From positions 1 to 64,000 of the IMG/VR virus record IMGVR_UViG_3300047994_000066: a stretch of 64,000 nt of DNA, one strand, 5' to 3'. A program made the position numbers and the translations under genes. The notes under the pieces are model-generated. The model made no database searches, had not been told where the DNA came from, and saw nothing but the letters and a program-made list of their open reading frames with translations. Source of the stretch: a virus. Of the stretch, positions 51,877 through 60,867 are shown piece by piece. Position 1 is the first letter of the stretch. Each line of letters begins with the position of its first letter.

Positions 51877-52091
51877 AAGTTAAAGAGTTTGATGAAATTG
51901 TCGGCACTGAATACGTTGAGCCTGACAAATTTGTTCTTTATCGTAAATCTTTAACCGAGATAAAAATTATCAGAAAAAAAGAATTACCTGATGATGCTAT
52001 TTTAATAGGTAGTGGAATAATTTTTGATGAATACTGCTCTCCATCTGTTTATAAATTTTATAAAGACGCTCAGCGGCTCAGAATGGAATGA
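51867..52091 (+). CDS. Small hypothetical protein (74 aa)
   Basis: ATG 51867 overlaps the end of the oxygenase gene. An alpha/beta protein with KKELPDDAILIGSG and a short helical tail. No family; stop is three bases before the next ATG. Confidence 0.6.
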   Translation: MEIEVKEFDEIVGTEYVEPDKFVLYRKSLTEIKIIRKKELPDDAILIGSGIIFDEYCSPSVYKFYKDAQRLRME

Positions 52092-52094
52092 TTA

Positions 52095-52325
52095 ATGTTT
52101 GTAGTTAAACTGGATCGATCCTACTACTCTTTGAGTGAAACCATATTCAAGTATCTACGTGATACTCATAATAATAAAGGTGATGAGTGGATTACATTTT
52201 GGGAAGAACATGAAGGGTCTGATAATTCACCATACGTCGTTCATCAAATGTTTGGATATACAACAATAAAATTCAAGAAAGAAGAAGACTTAAACAAATT
52301 CAAAGAATGGGTTAAAACAATATGA
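52095..52325 (+). CDS. Small hypothetical protein (76 aa)
   Basis: A 76 aa acidic, aromatic protein (DEWITFWEEHEGSDNSPYVVHQMFGY). It overlaps the glycosyltransferase ATG by four bases (ATGA), suggesting coupled expression. Unknown. Confidence 0.6.
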   Translation: MFVVKLDRSYYSLSETIFKYLRDTHNNKGDEWITFWEEHEGSDNSPYVVHQMFGYTTIKFKKEEDLNKFKEWVKTI

Positions 52326-53392
52326 GATTTCACATCTTAGGTGTACCGCACACGGTTACCAGTAAAGAATATAACGCCTGTGCTTTCACACAAAAGGTGT
52401 GGAAGTTCGGCAAAATGATGATGGCTCGTGGTCATGAAGTAATTCATTACGGTCACCCTGATAGTGACGTTCCCTGCACTGAAAACGTTCCGGTTATCAC
52501 AAATAACGATCTAGAAATTGCCTATGGTTCATATGATTGGCGAAAGAACTTCTTTAAGCACAATGCTACTGATCATGCTCATACTACTTTTCATGCCAAT
52601 GCTATTAAAGAAATAACCAAAAGAAAAAAGCCTGGTGATATCTTATTACCTTTCTGGGGATGGGGTGTTTGGCCGGTCTGTGAAGCTCATAGAGATATGA
52701 TCATTGTCGAGCCTGGAATTGGTTATCCAAGTGTTACCCCGGCTCAATGGAAAGTTTTCGAGTCTTATGCAATCTATCATGCTCATTGTGGTATGACTTC
52801 TGTTGGAACATGTCAACAGAACTGGTATGAAGTGGTGATCCCAAACTATTTTGATCCGGATGATTTTCAATTTCAGGCTAAGAAAGAAGATTATTACCTA
52901 TACCTTGGGCGTGTTTATGATGGTAAAGGTGTAAACATAGCAATCGAAGTGACCGAAGCAATGGGTAAAAAGTTAGTCATTGCTGGTCAATCAGACGGAT
53001 CTATTAAATTTCCTAAGCATGTGGAATACGTTGGGTACGCGGATGTTGAGAAGCGCAAGAAACTCATGTCTGGAGCCACAGCAAGTTTTGTGGCTAGCCT
53101 GTACCTTGAACCGTTTGGTGGTGTGGCTATCGAAAACCTTTTCTGTGGAACTCCTATTATTACAACCGACTGGGGAGCTTTCACTGAGTACAATATTGAA
53201 GGTGTAACAGGATTCAGATGCAGGACATTCGGAGACTTCTGTCGAGCCGTAGAGAACATTCATAACATCGACACGGACAACTGTTTGAAGCAGGCACAGA
53301 ATTACACTCTGGAAGCTATTGCACCCAAGTATGAAAAATTCTTCCAGGATGTTCTTAATGTTCATGGTGGCAACGGCTGGTATACCCGATAG
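52322..53392 (+). CDS. Glycosyltransferase, GT4-like
   Basis: A 356 aa GT-B fold enzyme. N-terminal lobe: LGVPHTVTSKEY.CAFTQKVWKFGKMMMARGHEVIHYG. C-terminal lobe: YYLYLGRVYDGKGVNIAIE (~190-208), KLVIAGQSDG, and the donor-binding YLEPFGGVAIENLFCGTPIIT (~257-278), a clear EX7E motif. It transfers a sugar from a nucleotide sugar. In bacteria GT4 enzymes can decorate serine/threonine-rich or collagen-like surface proteins. Its place between collagen-like fibre genes makes fibre glycosylation a fair hypothesis; LPS or DNA glycosylation are alternatives. Confidence 0.85.
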   Translation: MRFHILGVPHTVTSKEYNACAFTQKVWKFGKMMMARGHEVIHYGHPDSDVPCTENVPVITNNDLEIAYGSYDWRKNFFKHNATDHAHTTFHANAIKEITKRKKPGDILLPFWGWGVWPVCEAHRDMIIVEPGIGYPSVTPAQWKVFESYAIYHAHCGMTSVGTCQQNWYEVVIPNYFDPDDFQFQAKKEDYYLYLGRVYDGKGVNIAIEVTEAMGKKLVIAGQSDGSIKFPKHVEYVGYADVEKRKKLMSGATASFVASLYLEPFGGVAIENLFCGTPIITTDWGAFTEYNIEGVTGFRCRTFGDFCRAVENIHNIDTDNCLKQAQNYTLEAIAPKYEKFFQDVLNVHGGNGWYTR

Positions 53393-53395
53393 GCC

Positions 53396-53402
53396 CTAAA
53401 TA
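53396..53402 (+). promoter_or_regulatory. Candidate late promoter (CTAAATA)
   Basis: 25 bases before the second collagen-like fibre gene, typical spacing. Confidence 0.6.
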
Positions 53403-53427
53403 ATGGGATTCACCTTTCAGGTATCCC

Positions 53428-56400
53428 ATGTCCTCATCAAATGCATCATTTGACTTCTCCAATGCTTCAGACGCCTTAAGACTTCCTTCAGGAAACACTG
53501 CCCAGCGTCCGAATCCAAAGCCAGGAGACATTCGTTACAACACGAGTCTTAATGAATTTGAGGGATATACCACTGAATGGGGTGGTCTTGGTGGCGGCGG
53601 TTCTCTTACCATTCAAAACAATAATGTCTTTGTTAATACTACAACGACTCTTGATTTTTCTAATGGTCCGAATACGATTCTTATCGTCACGGACGATTAT
53701 GCCAACAACCGCGTTAATATTTACCTCAACAGTATTAGTAGCGGAGCTACGGGTGCAACTGGCGCTACGGGTGCGACCGGTCCTGCCGGTGCTACGGGTG
53801 CTGGTGCTACAGGCGCATCTGGTGCCGTAGGTCCAACCGGACCTTCTGGTCCTACGGGTCCAACAGGCCCTAATGGATCAACAGGAGCAACAGGTGCTAC
53901 AGGCTCTACAGGCGCGACAGGTCCAACTGGTGCTACAGGAGCGGGAGCTACTGGCGCAACAGGCGCTACAGGCTCATTAGGAGCCACAGGAGCCACGGGT
54001 TCTGGAGCAACGGGTGCTAGCGGCCCATCAGGCGCAACAGGTGCTACAGGCTCTACAGGCGCGACAGGTCCAACTGGCGCGACAGGTCCAACTGCTAATC
54101 TTTCTATCGATAGTGATCAGTTTGTGGCCACAGCTAATCAAACTATTTTCACCTTATCTGTCACACCAAACAATGCCAACAATGTTATTGTCACAAGAAA
54201 CGGTCTTGTGCAACCTCCTGGTAATGCCTACACACTTGTAGGATCTACACTAACCTTTACATCTAACTGCAATGCGACAGACTTTGTTGAAGTCCGTGAA
54301 TTTTTGGGTGGTGCAGGAAGTGGCAACGGTGGAGGCAGCAGCAATTCATCAAGCAATGTGACAATTGAATTGAACAGTCTTGTGATTGGCAATGCCAATG
54401 TAATTAATTTTAGTAATGCCGGTTCAAACGTTATTATCACTGGTAATTCTACTGGAAATTTGATCACACTATTTTTTGATTCTGTAACCGCAACACAAGC
54501 ATTAGGTGGTGGATCAGATAGATATTACGCAAACAACATTACGTTGGGCACTCCACCTATCCTAGCAAACAGCTTCACTTACTTTCCATTATCTATTAAC
54601 GCGCAAAGTGGATTTATCAGTAGTCTTGTTATTCAGACAAACGACTTAGGTCCATATCCTTGGAATTTTGTTATCGCTGGATATGCAAATTCTAGCAATA
54701 TTTTTTATTCTGCTAATGGTATAAGCACCAATACATTCACAATCAGTGAATTGTTTTTCTATCAAGCAGACTATACGACAGATACCAACATGTACATTGG
54801 TATTATGAATCCAGGTAGTAATGCAAGTACGTTTATTGCTCTTGGTGTTCGTGCAGAAATTATCGATGCAAGTACTAACTTAACTACTCATATAATAAAA
54901 ACTAACACCGTGTTAGGTATAGTTAATGCAAATGGAAGCACGAGTAATTACACTTACTTTGCTGTTCCTAACATAGCTGGCAGAGGATTCATAAGCGACT
55001 TCAGCGTTACGTCTAACACTAATACTAGTTTCGATATTGTTGTCCGTGGTTCTCCAGCTGCAACTGGAAATCTTTTCTTGTCTGCAACGGGTGTTGTCAA
55101 TTCATACAACACTGGTGCAGTGTTCTATTATGAAAACGACGCATTGACTGCCAATGGATATACATCTAATTCTGTTTATATCGGTATTAGTAACCGCAAT
55201 AACAATGCTTCCTTTAACCTAGATGTTCTTCGTATAGAAGCATTAGGTAACACTGCTAACGCAAACGGTAATGTTGGAACCGGTTTTCAATTCATAAATC
55301 TTTCAAATAATTTAGGTGCGGTCACCAATAGTGGAAGTTATGGCCCTTATACTTATTTCAATATTCCTAACTTTACAGAAAGAGGATTGATCACCGGTAT
55401 AAAAATCACAACAGATAATTCTGCACCATGGAATTTGGTATTGACCGGAAGTCCAAACGGCAATGTTTTTTTTGCTGCTAATGGTCTTACCGGTTCATTC
55501 ACTGCTAATGGTGTGTTTTATTATGAAAACGATAATGGATACAGTAAAAATCTTTGTATTGGTATTTTGAACACCGATAGCAACGCACACACTTTTAACC
55601 TGAAATCTATCACGATTGAAGCATTTACTGGAACAAGTCAAAGTACTGTTACTCAAACAGCTAACATCGCTAACAATGCTTTAAATATTGCAACAGCTGC
55701 TTACATTGAAGCAAACAGTGCAGCCAACACAACAGCAGTTTATGCTAATGGTCATTTGGTCCTCGCTGCTTCGAATTTGAATTTTAATAACACATCAACT
55801 ATTAATATTTCTATTACGGCTAACGGAACCATGCAGACTAATGTTGCGTTCCAAGCTAATTTGGCGTCACTGAATACATCTATTAATAATGCTCTTACAG
55901 TTGCAGAAGAAGCATATGCAGCAGCTAACGCGGCTAATGCAGCAACCGGAGTTTCTTCTGGAAGCTATGGTAGTCAGTTCTATTTCCCAACTCTTACAGT
56001 AGATTCAAGAGGTAGGATAACCAACATAGCAACACAAGGATTGAATTTCTTTACAGCTAATGTTGCTGGTATTGTTCCTGCCTCTGGAGGCAACGCTAAC
56101 AGCGTTCTTCATGGAGATGGTAGTTGGAGCGCGGCTAATGCGGCACTTTCTCAATCATTATCAGCCAATGGGTACATCCAATTAACCAGCGGTCTTTATC
56201 TACAATGGGGTAAGGTTGGTCTTACAGGAACCGGTCAGGCTGGTCCATATGTGATTACTTACAATACCCCATTCCCGAATGGAACATTGTTTGCCATTGC
56301 AAACCCTGATGGTGGTACGCCACCAGTAGGAACGACGGCTTCTAACGCATCATCTTTCACTTTCTATACAGGTTATCTAGGCGGCTCGATTGGTTGGACA

Positions 56401-56430
56401 TCAACCTCTTACTTCGCTATCGGCTACTAA
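53428..56430 (+). CDS. Collagen-like tail fibre, second
   Basis: A 1000 aa fibre. Residues ~1-100 begin like other fibre attachment ends ([30 protein letters not shown]). Collagen-like triplets fill ~106-222 (GAT, GPT, GST). [14 protein letters not shown] module (~240-290) and three related beta domains of about 110 residues (FxIxNxxxRGxIxxxxI... and FYYENDxGY segments, ~350-760) follow. The C-terminus ([16 protein letters not shown], ~920-1000) is of the phage gp53-like tail-fibre C-terminal type, not S74. Confidence 0.8.
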   Translation: MSSSNASFDFSNASDALRLPSGNTAQRPNPKPGDIRYNTSLNEFEGYTTEWGGLGGGGSLTIQNNNVFVNTTTTLDFSNGPNTILIVTDDYANNRVNIYLNSISSGATGATGATGATGPAGATGAGATGASGAVGPTGPSGPTGPTGPNGSTGATGATGSTGATGPTGATGAGATGATGATGSLGATGATGSGATGASGPSGATGATGSTGATGPTGATGPTANLSIDSDQFVATANQTIFTLSVTPNNANNVIVTRNGLVQPPGNAYTLVGSTLTFTSNCNATDFVEVREFLGGAGSGNGGGSSNSSSNVTIELNSLVIGNANVINFSNAGSNVIITGNSTGNLITLFFDSVTATQALGGGSDRYYANNITLGTPPILANSFTYFPLSINAQSGFISSLVIQTNDLGPYPWNFVIAGYANSSNIFYSANGISTNTFTISELFFYQADYTTDTNMYIGIMNPGSNASTFIALGVRAEIIDASTNLTTHIIKTNTVLGIVNANGSTSNYTYFAVPNIAGRGFISDFSVTSNTNTSFDIVVRGSPAATGNLFLSATGVVNSYNTGAVFYYENDALTANGYTSNSVYIGISNRNNNASFNLDVLRIEALGNTANANGNVGTGFQFINLSNNLGAVTNSGSYGPYTYFNIPNFTERGLITGIKITTDNSAPWNLVLTGSPNGNVFFAANGLTGSFTANGVFYYENDNGYSKNLCIGILNTDSNAHTFNLKSITIEAFTGTSQSTVTQTANIANNALNIATAAYIEANSAANTTAVYANGHLVLAASNLNFNNTSTINISITANGTMQTNVAFQANLASLNTSINNALTVAEEAYAAANAANAATGVSSGSYGSQFYFPTLTVDSRGRITNIATQGLNFFTANVAGIVPASGGNANSVLHGDGSWSAANAALSQSLSANGYIQLTSGLYLQWGKVGLTGTGQAGPYVITYNTPFPNGTLFAIANPDGGTPPVGTTASNASSFTFYTGYLGGSIGWTSTSYFAIGY

Positions 56431-56433
56431 ATA
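56427..56433 (+). promoter_or_regulatory. Candidate late promoter (CTAAATA)
   Basis: Overlaps the fibre stop codon; 22 bases to the next ATG. Confidence 0.6.
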
Positions 56434-56455
56434 AGGCATCAACGAGGATTCTTAA

Positions 56456-57451
56456 ATGTACACAACCGGCACTATTTTATCTAACACACCTGCTCCAGAT
56501 TTTATTGCATATCTAGGAGCACAGATGCTTAACGTTTCTTGGACGCAAGTATCCACCAATGTGGTTAGTGGTAACAACACCTGGAATGTGTATAAGTCAC
56601 CAGGTGCTACGAATAACATCGGTAACGATTTCTATGCTGCTTTGGGATGGGATAATGCTAGCAACACCTACGTTGGTGCTACCGTATTTGAAGGTTGGAA
56701 CGTCAGCACCAACACAGCTACAAATTATCCGGCTGCTATGCCCTACTACACCACAAATGGTATAGATGGTAACAATGCTGGAATTCTTTTGTCTACATAT
56801 CAAAGTGGCAACAATGCTTTACCAAATTCTGCAAATTTTGCATCAGGTACTAATTTGCTTGATTATAGTATGTCTTGTACGTCTATGGCTCAAATGCCGA
56901 TATCGAGTTTAGGTGGAATCACATATTGGGTTAGTGCAACGGTTGATCGTGTTATTTTTCAGTTTGCAAATACATCACAACCTCAATATGGTTCGGCAAT
57001 GTATGTCGGTTCTTTTGATCCTACAGAATCACTTTCATTAGATCCTTATCCAATTTGCGCAATGAATTTGAATTCAACAAGTCTTGGATCTGGTTCAGAT
57101 CAGTATCCGGGTTCTGTTACGGGTGTGACAACTCGATCCAATTATTTTACGCAATATGGCGCTCAATATGGTTTTTCAGTTGGACTAAATCAGGGGCAAT
57201 CTCTTGTTAACAGCATTAATACTTCTACACTGAATGATCCATTTTTGGGTGGAAAAACTTTAATCAGTAAGATTTATGTGGCAATGAGTAATTATTATTG
57301 GAAACGCGGCGTGTTAAAAGATGTCTATTATTGCTACTGTACTGCGTACAAAGGCGACGTTATACAATGGACTATTGGTGGAACTACTTACAATGCTACC
57401 TGTATTGATGGTAACGGAACCAACACCTATAAATTCTTTGGACAAGTGTAA
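56456..57451 (+). CDS. Structural/fibre-associated protein (331 aa)
   Basis: A 331 aa Ser/Thr/Asn/Tyr-rich protein with its own promoter motif. It starts MYTTGTILSNTPAPDFIAYL and has GGITYWVSATVDRVIFQF and the CYCTAYKGDVIQWTIGG segment at the end. Composition matches virion proteins of this region. No domain recognised. It overlaps the next ATG by one base. Confidence 0.65.
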   Translation: MYTTGTILSNTPAPDFIAYLGAQMLNVSWTQVSTNVVSGNNTWNVYKSPGATNNIGNDFYAALGWDNASNTYVGATVFEGWNVSTNTATNYPAAMPYYTTNGIDGNNAGILLSTYQSGNNALPNSANFASGTNLLDYSMSCTSMAQMPISSLGGITYWVSATVDRVIFQFANTSQPQYGSAMYVGSFDPTESLSLDPYPICAMNLNSTSLGSGSDQYPGSVTGVTTRSNYFTQYGAQYGFSVGLNQGQSLVNSINTSTLNDPFLGGKTLISKIYVAMSNYYWKRGVLKDVYYCYCTAYKGDVIQWTIGGTTYNATCIDGNGTNTYKFFGQV

Positions 57452-57696
57452 TGGCTAATACTATCAATGCTGCTGTTGCAACGTATTTTGATAACGGTAA
57501 TACGTCACCACAATATTGCACAAACAACACTTATGGTGCATCTAGTTTGGTTAAACTTTCTGGTGGTATGGTAAGATATCAAGCCGGTATATCTAATCAA
57601 GCTATGGCCCAAATTGGATATATGTATTTCCCACAAAATCAGAAAACCGCTTTTCCTTCTCTACCAGGAAAGACGAAGTATCCTAGATTTCCATAA
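57451..57696 (+). CDS. Small structural-like protein (81 aa)
   Basis: An 81 aa protein with YFDNGNTSPQYCTNNTYG and a C-terminal YPRFP. Composition like its upstream neighbour, with which it is coupled. Unknown role; perhaps a companion of the 331 aa protein. Confidence 0.6.
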   Translation: MANTINAAVATYFDNGNTSPQYCTNNTYGASSLVKLSGGMVRYQAGISNQAMAQIGYMYFPQNQKTAFPSLPGKTKYPRFP

Positions 57697-57708
57697 GGGT
57701 AGGTCTCG

Positions 57709-59697
57709 ATGCAAAACTTACTCTTTACTAATCAAATTCGTAACGCTGCCAATGTCAATTTAGATGTGGTGCTTGGGAATCTTGTTGCTAACGTTACATC
57801 AGCAAATGCATCTAACCTTGTTATTACGGGCAACAGCACAAACGTCATTATTGACACTCGTCTTTCTGGAGGATTTGGAGCCACAGGTGCGACTGGTGCG
57901 ACTGGAGTATCCGGTCCAACAGGTCCAACTGGAAACACAGGTTCTACTGGCGCAACCGGAACAGGAACACAGGGTTCTACTGGCGCAACCGGAACAGCCG
58001 GAACAGCCGGAACAGCTGGACCAACGGGACCTACTGGTCCAACAGGTCCTAATGGCGCAACTGGAGCGACAGGTGCAAATGGTGCCACGGGTGCCACGGG
58101 TGCCACGGGTGCAGGAGCTACCGGAGCAACAGGTGCCACGGGTGCTACTGGTTCTGGCGCTACAGGATCTACTGGAGCCACAGGAGTGGGATCAACAGGT
58201 GCTACAGGCATCGCTGGACCAACTGGTCCTACAGGCCCAACCGGTTTTACAGGTGCAACAGGTGCCATAGCTAATCTTGTTGCAAGCATCACATCAGGTA
58301 ACACTAGCAATGTTTTAATCAGTGGCAATGCCAGCAATGTAATCATCGACACTCGCATTACTGGCGGCGGTGGCACTCCTGGTGGTAGCAACACACAAGT
58401 GCAGTTCAACAACAATGGTTCTTTTGGTGGCACTTCTAATTTAACTTTTATTGATGGTCAGTCACTCAATGTTGGTAATCCAGTGCTGATCAGTGGTGGC
58501 AATCAAACCAGCCCTAGCAATATGTTGGGCTGGCAATTGGCTGCTGCCGCACCTGCATCCACTCTTTACTATAAACTGGTTACTCTTCCAGCATCATCTG
58601 CGGGAACTTATGACAGTTTGACTATTGATGCCGTTCTCTCATCTGGTTGGGGTTCAACCAATGTCTGCCGCCTCAAGATGATTATGGGCAACAGAGGCCA
58701 GTTCAATGGCAGGCACAGTTTGTTGGGTTATCCAGCCACCAGTGTAGGTATAGCCTGCTACAGTGAATCCAATGGAACAGTCAGTGTTTATGCCAAATTC
58801 TTGTCTGGTCAATACACTACTGCATCAATCAATGTACTTGAGTGCATAGAAGAAACGCTTTACCCAAATCCAACATCTATTACCTCACCAACAGGTACTT
58901 GTGTTTTGGATACTACAAACTTTAATGCATCTAACCCTGGTGCTAACACTCCACACATGTGGACTGATGGTGGTTCTGTAATCGGTTCTAACACTGGTAC
59001 TGGAAACACTTACATCACTAGTCAGTACTTAGGTGGTGCAATGAACGTCACTAATGATATTCGCACTTGGCGAACAGGAACGACTGCCGGTGGTGTAGTT
59101 TATTTTGGTCAGTCAAGCCTTGGCACTTACCTATACTTTGATGGCACAACTTTTTATTTTGCCGGTGGTAACCTCAGTCTGAATGGTAACAACTTGCTCT
59201 GCGGAACTGTTGAAGCAGTCAATCTTTGGGGTGCCGTTCCAGGTGCAAATGTCACAGGCACAGTAGCCAGCGCAACACTAGCCAGCACTGTCACCACCAC
59301 ATCATACAGTGGCAGCACCAGCTACTCTGTCCCCTTTGTTAATGGCACCAGTGTGCTCTATAACGCCAGTGTCACTATTCAGGGATCAACAGGCACACTT
59401 TCAGCCACCATCCTCAATACCACATCTGATGCCAACCTAAAAGCCAACATCGAAATTATCAAGGACAGCAGTCACATCATCGCTGGATTAAATGGTGTGC
59501 GCTACAACTGGAAAGCCAGCGGGCTTCCATCTGCTGGTCTGATCGCACAGGATGTTGAACGAGTGCTGCCTGAGGCAGTGGTCACCAATGATGATGGCAC
59601 CAAGTCACTGAACTACAATGCCATCATTGCAGTGCTGGTGGAAGAGGTCAAGGCACTCAGGGCTGAAGTCAACATCCTCAAGGCACTGACCAGATGA
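57709..59697 (+). CDS. Collagen-like fibre with S74 chaperone, chimeric
   Basis: A 662 aa fibre. Residues 1-55 are a beta segment with [19 protein letters not shown]. Collagen-like triplets occupy ~56-186. A repeat of the beta segment follows ([19 protein letters not shown]). From about residue 240 (nt 58430) the codon use shifts to GC-rich, C/G-ending codons. The end (~565-662) is an S74 domain: [37 protein letters not shown] and a Leu/Glu helix. The 5' half fits the phage and the 3' half looks acquired from another phage. It overlaps the next gene by four bases. Confidence 0.82.
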   Translation: MQNLLFTNQIRNAANVNLDVVLGNLVANVTSANASNLVITGNSTNVIIDTRLSGGFGATGATGATGVSGPTGPTGNTGSTGATGTGTQGSTGATGTAGTAGTAGPTGPTGPTGPNGATGATGANGATGATGATGAGATGATGATGATGSGATGSTGATGVGSTGATGIAGPTGPTGPTGFTGATGAIANLVASITSGNTSNVLISGNASNVIIDTRITGGGGTPGGSNTQVQFNNNGSFGGTSNLTFIDGQSLNVGNPVLISGGNQTSPSNMLGWQLAAAAPASTLYYKLVTLPASSAGTYDSLTIDAVLSSGWGSTNVCRLKMIMGNRGQFNGRHSLLGYPATSVGIACYSESNGTVSVYAKFLSGQYTTASINVLECIEETLYPNPTSITSPTGTCVLDTTNFNASNPGANTPHMWTDGGSVIGSNTGTGNTYITSQYLGGAMNVTNDIRTWRTGTTAGGVVYFGQSSLGTYLYFDGTTFYFAGGNLSLNGNNLLCGTVEAVNLWGAVPGANVTGTVASATLASTVTTTSYSGSTSYSVPFVNGTSVLYNASVTIQGSTGTLSATILNTTSDANLKANIEIIKDSSHIIAGLNGVRYNWKASGLPSAGLIAQDVERVLPEAVVTNDDGTKSLNYNAIIAVLVEEVKALRAEVNILKALTR

Positions 59698-60473
59698 CGA
59701 CCAACATTCAGGTGTCTGGTGTTGATCTGTCCAGCAAGTTTGCTGCCTATGTCAGTGGTGGCAATGTTGGCACAGTGACTGCACAGACAGCCACCAAAAT
59801 CGAGTCATCGGGATCTGATCTCAACACACTGTTCACGGCTCTGACCTACGGCACGGCACAAAGTGCTGCCACAGGCATTCAATCCGGTAGCACTGACCTA
59901 AAGTCCAAGTTCGCCGCTCTTGGCACTTGCGCCTTCACAAGCAGATACAACGCAGCAGCCACCTATACTGAGACGGTGCCAAATGGTGTCACCTCAATGA
60001 TCATTGAAGTGTGGGGTGCTGGTGGTGGTGGCAGTTCAGGTACTGGCACAGGTTGCGGAGCCGAAGCCGGTTCAGGTGGTGGTTCTGGTGGATATTCCAA
60101 GACAACCATCAATGTCACTGGTCAGGCTGGCAAGACAGTCACAATCAAGCTGGGCGCGGCTGGCACGGCACCAGGTGGCACTGGTGGTCAGTCCAATGTT
60201 GTGTCTGGAACACTGACGGTCACATCAATGATCGCCAATGGCGGTGGCGGAGGTGGATCTGGTGCCGGTGGAGCAGGTGGCACCGCATCAGGTGGAACAA
60301 CCAACCAAACAGGCAATGCTGGCACCTATCAGGGTGGTCCAAGTGGTGGTGGTGCGGCTGTCGCTGGAACCTATGCCACTGGTAATAAGGGTGGTGGTGG
60401 TGGTTTGGCTGGTTCCGGTCACGCCGGAACCAACGGTGGTACTGGGTTCTGTAACATCCACTACATTGCATAG
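59694..60473 (+). CDS. Glycine-rich tip adhesin-like protein, second
   Basis: A 259 aa protein coupled to the S74 fibre (ATGA). It starts with two DLSSKF-like repeats ([22 protein letters not shown]) and an [16 protein letters not shown] beta turn (~102-117). The rest has Gly-rich loops [20 protein letters not shown] and [13 protein letters not shown]. The arrangement repeats that at 50.4 kb. GC-rich codons mark it as foreign to the surrounding genome. Confidence 0.75.
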   Translation: MTTNIQVSGVDLSSKFAAYVSGGNVGTVTAQTATKIESSGSDLNTLFTALTYGTAQSAATGIQSGSTDLKSKFAALGTCAFTSRYNAAATYTETVPNGVTSMIIEVWGAGGGGSSGTGTGCGAEAGSGGGSGGYSKTTINVTGQAGKTVTIKLGAAGTAPGGTGGQSNVVSGTLTVTSMIANGGGGGGSGAGGAGGTASGGTTNQTGNAGTYQGGPSGGGAAVAGTYATGNKGGGGGLAGSGHAGTNGGTGFCNIHYIA

Positions 60474-60498
60474 ATGCGCTAAGCAACATTGCCTGACA

Positions 60499-60846
60499 AT
60501 GATCCATCAACTTCACATTCCTGGTCCACCATACGGCATTCAATACACCTTCCGTGAGGCTGGCTGGGGCATTCCAATGCACAGTCACGAGCCTGAACTG
60601 GCACACAATGTTGAGGTGGTGGCTGGCTCAATCCTGCTCACTGAAGGAACAAACGAGCGCGTGATTCGGGCTGGGCAAATCGCATCCATAGCCTGGGCTA
60701 ACCCACACCAGATCGAGGCTCTGGAGCCTGCGACGGTGATCAGGAACTGGATGTTGAATGGAATGCCTGAGGGCTATGACAAGCTGCCACCAGAAGAATT
60801 GGAATGGGAAAAAGATATACCGACCTGGCACTTAATAAATAACTAA
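60499..60846 (+). CDS. Cupin-fold protein (115 aa)
   Basis: Start ATG 60499 gives 115 residues. The sequence HSHEPELAHNVEVVAGSILL (~27-47) and AGQIASIAWANPHQIEAL (~58-76) match a small cupin barrel, with His residues at the metal-binding positions. It has the same GC-rich codon use as the previous gene. Cupins may bind metals or sugars; a role next to an adhesin gene could be an enzyme or a tip-binding factor. No ribosome-binding site stands out. Confidence 0.7.
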   Translation: MIHQLHIPGPPYGIQYTFREAGWGIPMHSHEPELAHNVEVVAGSILLTEGTNERVIRAGQIASIAWANPHQIEALEPATVIRNWMLNGMPEGYDKLPPEELEWEKDIPTWHLINN

Positions 60847-60867
60847 ACCGCTCAGAGCTAACTATTA

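Noticed and set aside
57732-58433. Long - strand ORF opposite the third fibre gene
   Set aside because: It is the antisense of the GPT/GAT repeats (Pro/Val/Ala repeats); no ribosome-binding site or promoter.
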